Of a stretch of 15,118 nucleotides of DNA, positions 8,621-14,891 are shown piece after piece. The stretch covers positions 1-15,118 of the forward strand of contig JBCCEJ010000104.1 in NCBI GenBank assembly GCA_039030335.1, in the 5' to 3' direction. The notes under the pieces are model-generated. The model had not been told where the DNA came from, made no database searches, and saw nothing but the letters and a program-made list of their open reading frames with translations. The translations under genes were made by a program, and so were the position numbers. Positions within the stretch are counted from its first letter, which is position 1. The number at the start of each line of letters is the position of its first letter. The stretch is from JBCCEJ01 sp039030335 (GTDB lineage: Bacteria; Pseudomonadota; Gammaproteobacteria; HK1).

Positions 8621-9502
8621 CTACTTGACGGGTGCCGGCGCCGCGTGGACGCGGTTGCGGCCGGCGTCTTTGGCCCGATACAGCGCGGTGTCCGCGCGCG
8701 ACAGAAGTGCATCCATGGTTTCGCCGGCAGCCAGCTCGGCGACACCGGCGCTGATCGTGACCGGCACACTCAGCTGCATCTTCTTTATTTTGACCGGCTC
8801 TTCTTCGACCCGTGTGCGCAAGCGTCCGGCCAGCAGTTTTGCGCCTTCGAGGTCGGTCGCGCTCAGCAGCACGACGAACTCTTCGCCACCGTAGCGGAAC
8901 ACGATGTCACTATTGCGCACGCGGTCCATAAGCCGCTCGGAAATGTCGATGAGCACGGCATCCCCAACGACATGCCCGAATGTGTCATTGACTGATTTGA
9001 AGTGGTCGATATCGAGGATAATGATACTGAGAGGGACGTTGTGACGCTGCGCAAGCTGCACTTCGCGCGTTAGCGAGCGGACCATGCTGCCGCGGTTGAA
9101 CAGGCCGGTGAGCGCGTCCCGGGCGGCCGCATTCTCCATGTCGCGATATGCGAGCGCGTTGCGTAGCGGGTAGACCAGGTTCGAGATGAGCGTTTCGAGG
9201 ATTTCGGTATCCGTTTCGGAAAACGGCGTGCCGCGCGTAAACCAGAGTGTCCCGATCGGCGTCGAGTCGACTTCCAGGTCGTATTGGCACGAATGGCGTG
9301 CGATGCGGCCGAGTCGCACCTCCTCGGTGCTCTCTTCGGGGCTGTACCGGACTCCGCTGTGGGCTACCAGTTCCGCACATTTGTTCGAGAACAGCCGTAG
9401 TAACTGCTCTACGTCCAGAGTCGTCTGAAGAACGCGCACCATTCCGAGCAGCCAGACGCGGTCCGGTCGATTCGGTTTGGGAGGTTCATTCCTTGAGGAC
9501 AT
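8621..9502 (-). CDS. Diguanylate cyclase with N-terminal GAF-like region
   Basis: This is a predicted GGDEF enzyme that makes cyclic di-GMP from two GTP. From the ATG at 9502 it has 293 residues. Residues 1-125 form a GAF-like region (LLRLFSNKCAELVAHSGVRY, then DSTPIGTLWFTRGTPFSETD); its ligand is unknown. The GGDEF domain starts at about 128 (RDALTGLFNRG). It has the metal-binding aspartate in LDIDHFKSVND (D164) and an intact active loop GGEEF at 205-209. The inhibitory I-site RNSD at 196-199 is exactly five residues upstream of it. All expected catalytic residues are present, so activity with product feedback is likely. There is no membrane segment, so it should be cytoplasmic. A TTG directly before the ATG is an alternative start, and no ribosome site is obvious. 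It sits between two clusters that are conserved elsewhere and belongs to neither. Confidence 0.93.
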   Translation of the reverse strand: MSSRNEPPKPNRPDRVWLLGMVRVLQTTLDVEQLLRLFSNKCAELVAHSGVRYSPEESTEEVRLGRIARHSCQYDLEVDSTPIGTLWFTRGTPFSETDTEILETLISNLVYPLRNALAYRDMENAAARDALTGLFNRGSMVRSLTREVQLAQRHNVPLSIIILDIDHFKSVNDTFGHVVGDAVLIDISERLMDRVRNSDIVFRYGGEEFVVLLSATDLEGAKLLAGRLRTRVEEEPVKIKKMQLSVPVTISAGVAELAAGETMDALLSRADTALYRAKDAGRNRVHAAPAPVK

Positions 9503-9735
9503 CAATGAGACGCGCCGGTTATTGAAGATAAAAGATCAAGCGTGGCCGCTCCCCGGCCGGTCGTCCCGGTGATGACACCGTTGCGGACATCGTGCACTTC
9601 GCCCCTGGCTGTGTCCTTCGAGTAGTTCAAGCCATGCCACACGAGCAGATGGTGGCGATCACCGGCGCACCGATGTTGGGCTTGAGGCCCAAGTTTAGCA
9701 CGCCGCCGACATCCGGCTGGTAGCGCTCGGGCGGG
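9503..9735. other. Unassigned interval, possible gene remnant or tiny ORF
   Basis: No gene is recognised between yciK and the diguanylate cyclase. On the minus strand the yciK frame stays open for 77 codons after its own TAG and ends in a TGA at 9504-9502 that overlaps the cyclase ATG (TGATG). It lacks ATG codons. A GTG at 9642 would give 46 residues (WHGLNYSKDTARGEVHDVRN near its start). A second minus frame gives a protein-like stretch, RYQPDVGGVLNLGLKPNIGA, that stops near 9630, so a frame-broken gene remnant is possible. A 6-base inverted repeat, TTGGGC/GCCCAA, lies at 9676-9692 without a useful T-run. The stretch at 9520-9540 is AT-rich and may carry the cyclase promoter. I do not recognise a family in any frame. 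Confidence 0.3.
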
Positions 9736-10494
9736 CTAAGAACGCGGTGGCTGCGCATCCAGCGTTTCACCCCTGACAGCAGCACTGTCAGGCCCCATCA
9801 GGTACAGGTAGGTGGACATGATGCTGTCCGCGGTCGCGAGATTGACCGGGTCCTCCGCGGGATATGCGGTAGCGCGCATGCGGGTGCGCACCGGCCCGGG
9901 ATTCAGGCAGTTGACGCGTACCGGCCCATCCGCACATTCGTCGGCCAGCACCTGCATCAGACCTTCGGTCGCGAACTTGCTGATGGCGTAGGCACCCCAG
10001 TAGGCGCGCCCGCGTCGACCAGCACCTGAAGTCGTCAGAATGACCGCTGCGTCGCGCTGCGCTTTCAGTGCCGGTAGCAGTGCCCGCAACAACAGAAAAG
10101 AACTCGTGACATTGATATGCAAAACCCGGGCAAATTCTTCCGGGTCGGCGTGTTCGACGGGCCCGAGCGTGCTGATCTGGGCGGCGTTCAGCAAGACGCC
10201 GTCGAGGCGGCCGAGTTCGTCTTCCAGTCGCACCGCCATCTCATCGTAATCGTGGGCTGAGGCGCCTTGCAGATCGAGCGGATAGATCGCCGGTTCTGGC
10301 GATCCGGCCGCCAGGATCTCGTCGTAGAGCGTTTCGAGGTCGGTAACCTGTCGGCCCAACAGCACGCACGTTGCGCCGTATCTGGCATAGGCGAGCGCCG
10401 CACTGCGGCCAATGCCGCGGCTCGCGCCGGTTATCAGCAAGACGCGGTCCTTCAGGAGATCGGTCGCCGGGTTGTATGGGTGGGGCAATGGCAT
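9736..10494 (-). CDS. yciK: YciK-type short-chain dehydrogenase/reductase
   Basis: This is a classical SDR oxidoreductase with a Rossmann fold. The 252-residue length equals that of E. coli YciK, and the opening DLLKDRVLLITGASRGIGR resembles that subgroup. The cofactor motif TGASRGIG is at residues 22-29 and the NAAQ (NNAG-type) motif at 103-106. The catalytic serine is probably S156 and the YxxxK pair is Y169 and K173 (YAISK). Downstream NPGPVRT has the usual PG motif. All catalytic residues are intact; substrate and physiological role are not established for the subgroup. It starts 18 bases after the mupP stop and is the last gene of the mtaD-ubiG-mupP-yciK series, the order I recall from Pseudomonas. 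GGGAA lies a few bases before the ATG. Confidence 0.9.
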   Translation of the reverse strand: MPLPHPYNPATDLLKDRVLLITGASRGIGRSAALAYARYGATCVLLGRQVTDLETLYDEILAAGSPEPAIYPLDLQGASAHDYDEMAVRLEDELGRLDGVLLNAAQISTLGPVEHADPEEFARVLHINVTSSFLLLRALLPALKAQRDAAVILTTSGAGRRGRAYWGAYAISKFATEGLMQVLADECADGPVRVNCLNPGPVRTRMRATAYPAEDPVNLATADSIMSTYLYLMGPDSAAVRGETLDAQPPRS

Positions 10495-10512
10495 GGGTGG
10501 TTCCCGGTTGGA

Positions 10513-11304
10513 TCACCTGGTGGACTCGTCGTGGTCACGCAGCGTGGCGGGGCGCGTAGTTGAAGTGTAGAGACTTCGAGCCCCGGCGACCTGCGAATCA
10601 GCCCCAGACGAGAGCGGCGGCGGCGCGGCCGCTTCGAACACCGCGTGCAGGTGCGCTGGTGAATCGGCGATGAAGTCGGCCTCCCACGCTGCCGGAGACG
10701 TGCCCGGGGGAATATATCCCCACGCGGCGGCGATCGCCGTCATGCCGGCACGCCGGGCCGCGACGATGTCGCGCTCGTCGTCGCCGACGTACCAGCACCG
10801 CTGCGGGGCCGCGCCGGCGCAGCTGGCGGCGAGCAGCAACCCCGCGGGGTCCGGCTTGGCTGCGCGCGTAGCGCCGGCGCCGATTGTCACGAGGGGTCTG
10901 TCGAGCTGACCCCGGTCGCGGAGGCCGGCCACCACGCTCTCGCACATCGGATGCGGTTTGTTGCTGACGATGCCCCAGTGGCAGCCGCTTTCCCGGAGCG
11001 AGGACAGCAGCGTCGGCATCCCGTCGAACAAGCGGGTCGCTACGCAGATGCGGGCCGCGTAACGGGCCAGAAACCGCGCGACGCGCCGCGCCTCGACGTC
11101 TGTCGAGACTGGCCCGAGTGTCGCGTTCAGCAGTGCGCGGCCTCCTTGTCCGACGAGCGGGCGCAGGTCGGAAGCAGAACCGGGTTTACCGCCGAATTCG
11201 ATCGTGACCTCATTCGCGGCCGCGATCAGGTCGGGTGCCGTGTCGGCCAGCGTTCCATCGAGGTCGAACAGGATCAGGTCGGGTACCTGGATCGGTCTGC
11301 CCAC
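10513..11304 (-). CDS. mupP: HAD phosphatase, probable MurNAc-6-phosphate phosphatase MupP
   Basis: This is a HAD-superfamily phosphatase of the Gph branch. From the GTG at 11304 it has 263 residues. The motifs are DLDGT (nucleophile about D14, acid/base about D16), SN in GIVSNKPHP, the lysine of KPDP, and VGDDERD. Gph itself hydrolyses 2-phosphoglycolate. In Pseudomonas the Gph-like gene lying between ubiG and yciK encodes MupP, which dephosphorylates MurNAc-6-phosphate in peptidoglycan recycling. The same neighbours here favour MupP, but sequence alone does not exclude Gph. The start is uncertain: TTG at 11337 (TTGA overlap with the ubiG stop) or GTG at 11331 would add 11 or 9 residues. I chose 11304 because homologues begin shortly before the DxDGT motif. 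An unusual tail of about 37 residues follows the expected end of the fold. Confidence 0.85.
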   Translation of the reverse strand: MGRPIQVPDLILFDLDGTLADTAPDLIAAANEVTIEFGGKPGSASDLRPLVGQGGRALLNATLGPVSTDVEARRVARFLARYAARICVATRLFDGMPTLLSSLRESGCHWGIVSNKPHPMCESVVAGLRDRGQLDRPLVTIGAGATRAAKPDPAGLLLAASCAGAAPQRCWYVGDDERDIVAARRAGMTAIAAAWGYIPPGTSPAAWEADFIADSPAHLHAVFEAAAPPPLSSGADSQVAGARSLYTSTTRPATLRDHDESTR

Positions 11305-11333
11305 CCGGTCCCGCGGGCTGCCTGCGCGCACGG

Positions 11334-12062
11334 TCAAGGATGTTTGCGCAGGTGCGCCAGATAGTTGACCGACACGTCGCTGGTGAGACGGGCGCGGCGG
11401 GTCAAGGGGTTGTAGCTGAGGCCGGTCAGGTCGAGCAGCTCGAGGCCTGCCTGTCGCGCGGTGGCGGCCAGTTCCGAAGGACGGATGAACCGCGTGTAGT
11501 CGTGTGTACCGCGCGGTAGCAGGCCCAGCACATATTCGGCCCCCACGACCGCGAGCGCGTAGGCTTTCGCGTTCCGATGGATGGTCGAGAAGAACAGATC
11601 ACCGCCCGGGCTCGCAAGCGCGGCGCACGCGTGGATAGTGGAAGCCGGGTCTGGCACATGCTCGAGCAACTCGAGACACGTCACGAGCTGGAATTCGCCG
11701 GGTGACCGCGCGGCCAGCTCTTCTACGCTGACCTGCTCGTAGCGGATCTGGTGGCCGGACTCGTACAGGTGCAGGCGCGCTGCGGCAAGGGCGTCAGCGG
11801 ACAGGTCGATGCCGAGCATGTCAGCGCCTTGGTCTGCCAGGGCTTCGGTCAGAATGCCCCCGCCGCAGCCAACATCCAGGCCACGTACACCCGCCAGCGT
11901 CGGCGTGCGCCGTGACACGTACCCGACTCGGGCTGGATTGAGGGCGTGCAGTGTATGCAGCGGGCCATCGGTTTCCCACCACTGACTTGCGAGCGCGTCG
12001 AACTGCGCGACCTCACGCGCATCTACGTTGAGATCGGTGTCTACACCGTCGTCGTCCTTCAC
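11334..12062 (-). CDS. ubiG: Ubiquinone biosynthesis O-methyltransferase UbiG
   Basis: UbiG performs both O-methylation steps of ubiquinone synthesis using S-adenosylmethionine and releases S-adenosylhomocysteine. The 242-residue protein starts at GTG. It has the family block NVDAREVAQFDALASQWWET followed by LHTLHALNPARV, SAM motif I LDVGCGGG at about 62-69, and GIDLS at 84-88. It also has the post-motif LELLEHVPDP and the C-terminal NYLAHLRK typical of UbiG. These features distinguish it from generic class I methyltransferases. Its GTG overlaps the mtaD stop as GTGA (12059-12062), which indicates translational coupling. Its own TGA is at 11334-11336, within a few bases of candidate mupP starts. 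It is probably transcribed from the promoter ahead of mtaD. Confidence 0.95.
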   Translation of the reverse strand: MKDDDGVDTDLNVDAREVAQFDALASQWWETDGPLHTLHALNPARVGYVSRRTPTLAGVRGLDVGCGGGILTEALADQGADMLGIDLSADALAAARLHLYESGHQIRYEQVSVEELAARSPGEFQLVTCLELLEHVPDPASTIHACAALASPGGDLFFSTIHRNAKAYALAVVGAEYVLGLLPRGTHDYTRFIRPSELAATARQAGLELLDLTGLSYNPLTRRARLTSDVSVNYLAHLRKHP

Positions 12063-13390
12063 GCACCGCCCTCGAGCAGCTGTTGTCGCCAGTATGCCGC
12101 GCTGGCGACGGCTGCCTGCGTGTCGACGGTCATCAACTCACGGTTGTCCAACACCGCGTTGCCGTTTACCCAGACGTGAGTGACCTGGTCGCGGCAAGTG
12201 GCGTAGACGACGGTCGAGATCGGGCTGTACACCGGCTGGGTGCTCGGATGGTCGAGGTCGATGGCGATGATGTCCGCGGCCTTGCCGGGCTCTAAAGAGC
12301 CGATCTCGTCGTCCAGACCCAACGCCCGGGCGCCGTTGATCGTAGCCATGGCGAGTGCGGCGTGGGCTGGCACGGCGGCGGCGTCGCTGGCGACGGCTTT
12401 GGCGAGCTGTGCGGCGGTGCGCATCTCTCCCAGCATGTCGAGATCGTTATTGCTGGCCGCGCCGTCCGTGCCGAGTGCTACGTTGACGCCGCGCGCCTGC
12501 AGCTGCGCGACCGGGCAGAAGCCGCTCGCGAGCTTCAGGTTGGACTCCGGGCAGTGCACGACGTGCACGCCGTGCGACGCCGCCAACGTGATGTCCGCTT
12601 CGTCCAGCTGCGTCATATGCACCGCCAGCATGCGTGGCGACAGCAGGCCCAACTCGGAGAGTCTGGCCATGGGGCGCTGGCCCGAAGCCGCGACTGCGCC
12701 GTTTACTTCGTCCGCGGTTTCGTGCACGTGGATGTGGACTGGCGTCTCGAGCTCGTCGGCCAGGGTCCGGATGCGTCGGAGCGGCTCGTCCGACACCGTG
12801 TAGGGCGCATGCGGCGCGAACGCCGTGCTGATCAGCGGCTGGTGCCGCGCCTCGTCGTGCAGCGCAAGGCCTTTACGCAGGTAATCGTCTGCGTTCTCGG
12901 CCCAGACCGTCGGGAAATCGATAACGATGAGACCGACGCAGGCCCGCATGCCCGCCTCGACCGCCACGCGCGCGGTGACGTCAGGGAAGAAGTACATGTC
13001 GTTGAAACAGGTAGTACCGCCCCGCAGCATCTCGGCAATGGCCAGCCGAGTGCCGTCTCGAACGTAGTTCTCGCTAACGATGCGTCCTTCGGCCGGCCAG
13101 ATGTGATTGTTGAGCCACTCCATCAGCGGCAGGTCGTCAGCCATACCGCGAAACATGGTCATCGCGGCGTGGGTATGAGCGTTCACCAACCCGGGCAGTA
13201 CCACGTGGCCTGGCAATCGCAGGTGTCGTTCCGCCTGGTATCGCGCGTGGGCACGCTCTGTGCTGATAACGTCGACGATACGTCCGGAATCGACCACGAC
13301 GCTGTGCGCGGCCAGTTCTTGCCCGGCCGGCATGACCGGGATGACCCAGCCAGCGTCGATTATCGTATCGACTGAAGCGGCTTTGTTCAT
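12059..13390 (-). CDS. mtaD: 5'-methylthioadenosine/S-adenosylhomocysteine deaminase
   Basis: This is an amidohydrolase-superfamily deaminase. The family converts methylthioadenosine (MTA) and/or S-adenosylhomocysteine (SAH) to the inosyl forms. From the ATG at 13390 it has 443 residues. GGGAGA lies three or four bases before this ATG. Metal and substrate residues are visible: HxH at H72 and H74 (NAHTHAAM), HVHE with H221 and E224, a conserved histidine at H258 (AVHMTQLDE), and the catalytic metal aspartate D309 in GTDGAASNND. A long N-terminal extension of the open frame, running antisense through mtnA to 14479, is spurious. It is the first gene of the minus-strand cluster. The neighbours support this role: mtnA (same salvage route) is divergent and ubiG (an SAH producer) is fused by GTGA. 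Preference between MTA and SAH cannot be read from the sequence. Confidence 0.92.
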   Translation of the reverse strand: MNKAASVDTIIDAGWVIPVMPAGQELAAHSVVVDSGRIVDVISTERAHARYQAERHLRLPGHVVLPGLVNAHTHAAMTMFRGMADDLPLMEWLNNHIWPAEGRIVSENYVRDGTRLAIAEMLRGGTTCFNDMYFFPDVTARVAVEAGMRACVGLIVIDFPTVWAENADDYLRKGLALHDEARHQPLISTAFAPHAPYTVSDEPLRRIRTLADELETPVHIHVHETADEVNGAVAASGQRPMARLSELGLLSPRMLAVHMTQLDEADITLAASHGVHVVHCPESNLKLASGFCPVAQLQARGVNVALGTDGAASNNDLDMLGEMRTAAQLAKAVASDAAAVPAHAALAMATINGARALGLDDEIGSLEPGKAADIIAIDLDHPSTQPVYSPISTVVYATCRDQVTHVWVNGNAVLDNRELMTVDTQAAVASAAYWRQQLLEGGA

Positions 13391-13495
13391 GTTTCTCCCG
13401 ACAGGTCGGGCGCGGCCCTGGGCCGGCGCGGCCAGTATGACAAGCCCGGGTCGACGTTGCAGTTGCCCGAGCGGTTCGCGGCACCCCGTAGATGG

Positions 13496-13520
13496 GGCTT
13501 CACCACCTCGAAGTGAAGCC
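13496..13520. repeat. 8-bp perfect inverted repeat in mtaD upstream region
   Basis: GGCTTCAC (13496-13503) and GTGAAGCC (13513-13520) are exact reverse complements with a 9-base loop. The plus-strand bases GGGCTT at 13495-13500 can alternatively pair with AAGCCC at 13442-13447, enclosing two smaller stems (CGGG/CCCG at 13447-13469 and CCCC/GGGG at 13484-13497). If mtaD is transcribed from upstream of here, this would be a leader RNA with competing folds. It could equally be an operator or chance complementarity in GC-rich DNA. Confidence 0.4.
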
Positions 13521-13537
13521 GGCTGACGGAGCTTTTG

Positions 13538-13547
13538 CAATGCATTG
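13538..13547. promoter_or_regulatory. 10-bp perfect palindrome CAATGCATTG
   Basis: CAATGCATTG is self-complementary and lies in the AT-richest part of the interval between the divergent mtaD and mtnA. The position suits an operator for a dimeric regulator of one or both genes. I do not recognise it as the site of a known regulator, and no promoter of convincing quality is visible on the minus strand. Confidence 0.25.
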
Positions 13548-13611
13548 ATGTGATCGCGTCCGGCGTGACCTCGGGCTTGACGCACCGGCCGCCCGGAGCG
13601 GGACTCTGGTC

Positions 13612-13620
13612 TGATATCAT
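13612..13620 (+). promoter_or_regulatory. Extended -10 promoter candidate for mtnA
   Basis: TGATATCAT fits the extended -10 pattern (TGn followed by TATCAT, five of six matching TATAAT). It lies 64 bases before the mtnA ATG. No -35 hexamer lies at the right distance; a TTGACG at 13577 is about 15 bases too far. A perfect 6-bp hairpin, CCGCCG-CCTT-CGGCGG, lies directly downstream at 13621-13636, across the expected transcription start. Confidence 0.35.
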
Positions 13621-13684
13621 CCGCCGCCTTCGGCGGGGCCACTGTGCGCCGCAAGGCCGTCGGAACTTCCGGGAAACCGCGCGC

Positions 13685-14740
13685 ATGTCCGTCAACGACT
13701 TCGACTCCATCCGCCCCATCGTCTGGGACGGCGCAGCACTCAGTCTGCTGGATCAGCGGCTGTTGCCGGCTGAAGAGCGCTATCTCCCAATCCGCTCGCT
13801 CAAGGAAGCTGCCGACGCCATCACCAGTATGGTGGTGCGCGGCGCACCGGCGATCGGGGTGACGGCCGCGTACGGAGCGGTGCTGGGAGCGAAAGACGCA
13901 GCCGAGCACGCCGGCGAAGGCTGGGTGGAAGCCTTGTCTGCGGACCTCGATTACCTGGCAGCGGCGCGACCCACCGCGGTGAATCTCGGCTGGGCCGTAG
14001 CGCGCGTTCGGGCGCTGATCGCCGTCGATGCGAACGCCGAGACGGCCATTCCAGCACTGGTTGAGCTCGCCGAGCGAATTCATGCCGAAGACCTTGCGAG
14101 CAATCGGCGGATGGGCGAGCTGGGCGCGGAGGTGCTTACCCCTGCGGAAGGTATTCTGACCCACTGCAACGCGGGTTCGCTCGCGACCGCCGGATTTGGC
14201 ACGGCACTCGCCGTGATCCGCGCCGGCTGGGCGGCCGATCAGTTCAGCATGGTCTACGCCGACGAGACGCGGCCGTGGCTGCAAGGCGCGCGTCTGACCG
14301 CCTGGGAGCTGGTCAAGGACGGCATCCCCGTGGAATTGCTCGCGGACGGAGCAGCGGCGTGGCTGATGCAGCAGCGTCGGATCGGGTGGGTCGTCGTTGG
14401 CGCTGACCGCGTCGCGGGTAATGGTGACGTCGCCAACAAGATCGGTACGTACAGCCTGGCCGTCAACGCGCGCCATCACGGCGTGCGGTTCATGGTCGTG
14501 GCACCGACCTCGACGATCGACCGGCAGATCGGCTCCGGTGCTGACATACCGATCGAAGTCCGGGGCAGCGAAGAGTTGCTGGGGCTTGCCGGGCAGCCGG
14601 TCGCCGCGCCCGGGGCCGGCGCGTGGAACCCGGTTTTTGACGTGACACCAGCGGCGCTCGTCGACGTCCTGGTCACCGAGCGCGGAGTGGTCTTTCAGCC
14701 AGACAGGGCAGGCATAGATAAGCTGTTTTCGGCTGACTGA
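13685..14740 (+). CDS. mtnA: S-methyl-5-thioribose-1-phosphate isomerase
   Basis: MtnA isomerises methylthioribose-1-phosphate to methylthioribulose-1-phosphate in methionine salvage. From the ATG at 13685 it has 351 residues, the usual length. The sugar-phosphate motif RGAPAIG is at 52-58. The catalytic cysteine is C161 in THCNAGSLAT, and the catalytic aspartate is D241 in GADRVAGNGDVANKIGTY; these match C160 and D240 of the B. subtilis enzyme. This separates it from the eIF2B-alpha-like regulatory relatives. GGGAA precedes the ATG by about ten bases. The open frame extends 50 codons upstream through the promoter region, but that part lacks family character. With MtaD, deaminated methylthioadenosine would need a phosphorylase (methylthioinosine phosphorylase in Pseudomonas) to feed MtnA; none is in this window. 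Confidence 0.96.
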   Translation: MSVNDFDSIRPIVWDGAALSLLDQRLLPAEERYLPIRSLKEAADAITSMVVRGAPAIGVTAAYGAVLGAKDAAEHAGEGWVEALSADLDYLAAARPTAVNLGWAVARVRALIAVDANAETAIPALVELAERIHAEDLASNRRMGELGAEVLTPAEGILTHCNAGSLATAGFGTALAVIRAGWAADQFSMVYADETRPWLQGARLTAWELVKDGIPVELLADGAAAWLMQQRRIGWVVVGADRVAGNGDVANKIGTYSLAVNARHHGVRFMVVAPTSTIDRQIGSGADIPIEVRGSEELLGLAGQPVAAPGAGAWNPVFDVTPAALVDVLVTERGVVFQPDRAGIDKLFSAD

Positions 14741-14786
14741 ACGGGTTTTTTGACCTCGCTCAGGGGCGCACTTAACTCCCTGAATG

Positions 14787-14795
14787 TGATAGGAT
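14787..14795 (+). promoter_or_regulatory. Extended -10 promoter candidate for gyrA
   Basis: TGATAGGAT combines a TGn element with a -10-like TAGGAT about 97 bases before the gyrA ATG. No good -35 lies 16-18 bases upstream. An alternative is TTGACC at 14750-14755, paired with the poor -10 TTAACT at 14772. T-runs at 14746-14751 and 14801-14807 are not preceded by strong hairpins, so no clear mtnA terminator separates the two genes and readthrough is possible. Confidence 0.3.
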
Positions 14796-14809
14796 TAGCG
14801 TTTTTTTGA

Positions 14810-14840
14810 CGGGCCCTTTGCCAGCACTTTGGCAAGCCCG
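14810..14840 (+). promoter_or_regulatory. Strong hairpin in the gyrA leader
   Basis: CGGGC (14810-14814) pairs with GCCCG (14836-14840), and TTGCCA (14818-14823) pairs with TGGCAA (14830-14835). This gives an 11-bp stem with a 3-base bulge and a 6-base loop GCACTT. It sits directly after a run of seven T, so it is not a rightward intrinsic terminator. It would lie in the 5' untranslated region if transcription starts near 14802. A role in mRNA stability or control is inference. Confidence 0.45.
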
Positions 14841-14891
14841 TTCCAGGCGTCGTTCGCGCCGATCTTCCGGACCTTCTCATGGCTGCATTTC

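Noticed and set aside
9634..9723. Plus-strand 29-residue ORF in the yciK-cyclase interval
   Set aside because: No ribosome site or recognisable motif, and it lies on the strand opposite all neighbouring genes.
13441..13530. Possible tRNA-like or known riboswitch fold upstream of mtaD
   Set aside because: No T-loop consensus, no acceptor-stem pairing and no match to the SAH, SAM or cobalamin riboswitch cores as I know them. Only generic inverted repeats remain, reported separately.
13391..14479. N-terminal extension of the mtaD frame antisense through mtnA
   Set aside because: The extension has no amidohydrolase character, and a proper ATG with GGGAGA just upstream exists at 13390, where homologues begin.
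14720..14752. Intrinsic terminator after mtnA
   Set aside because: The only hairpin (AGCTG-TTTT-CGGCT) is five pairs with one wobble, lies inside the last mtnA codons and is 10 or more bases from the T6 run.
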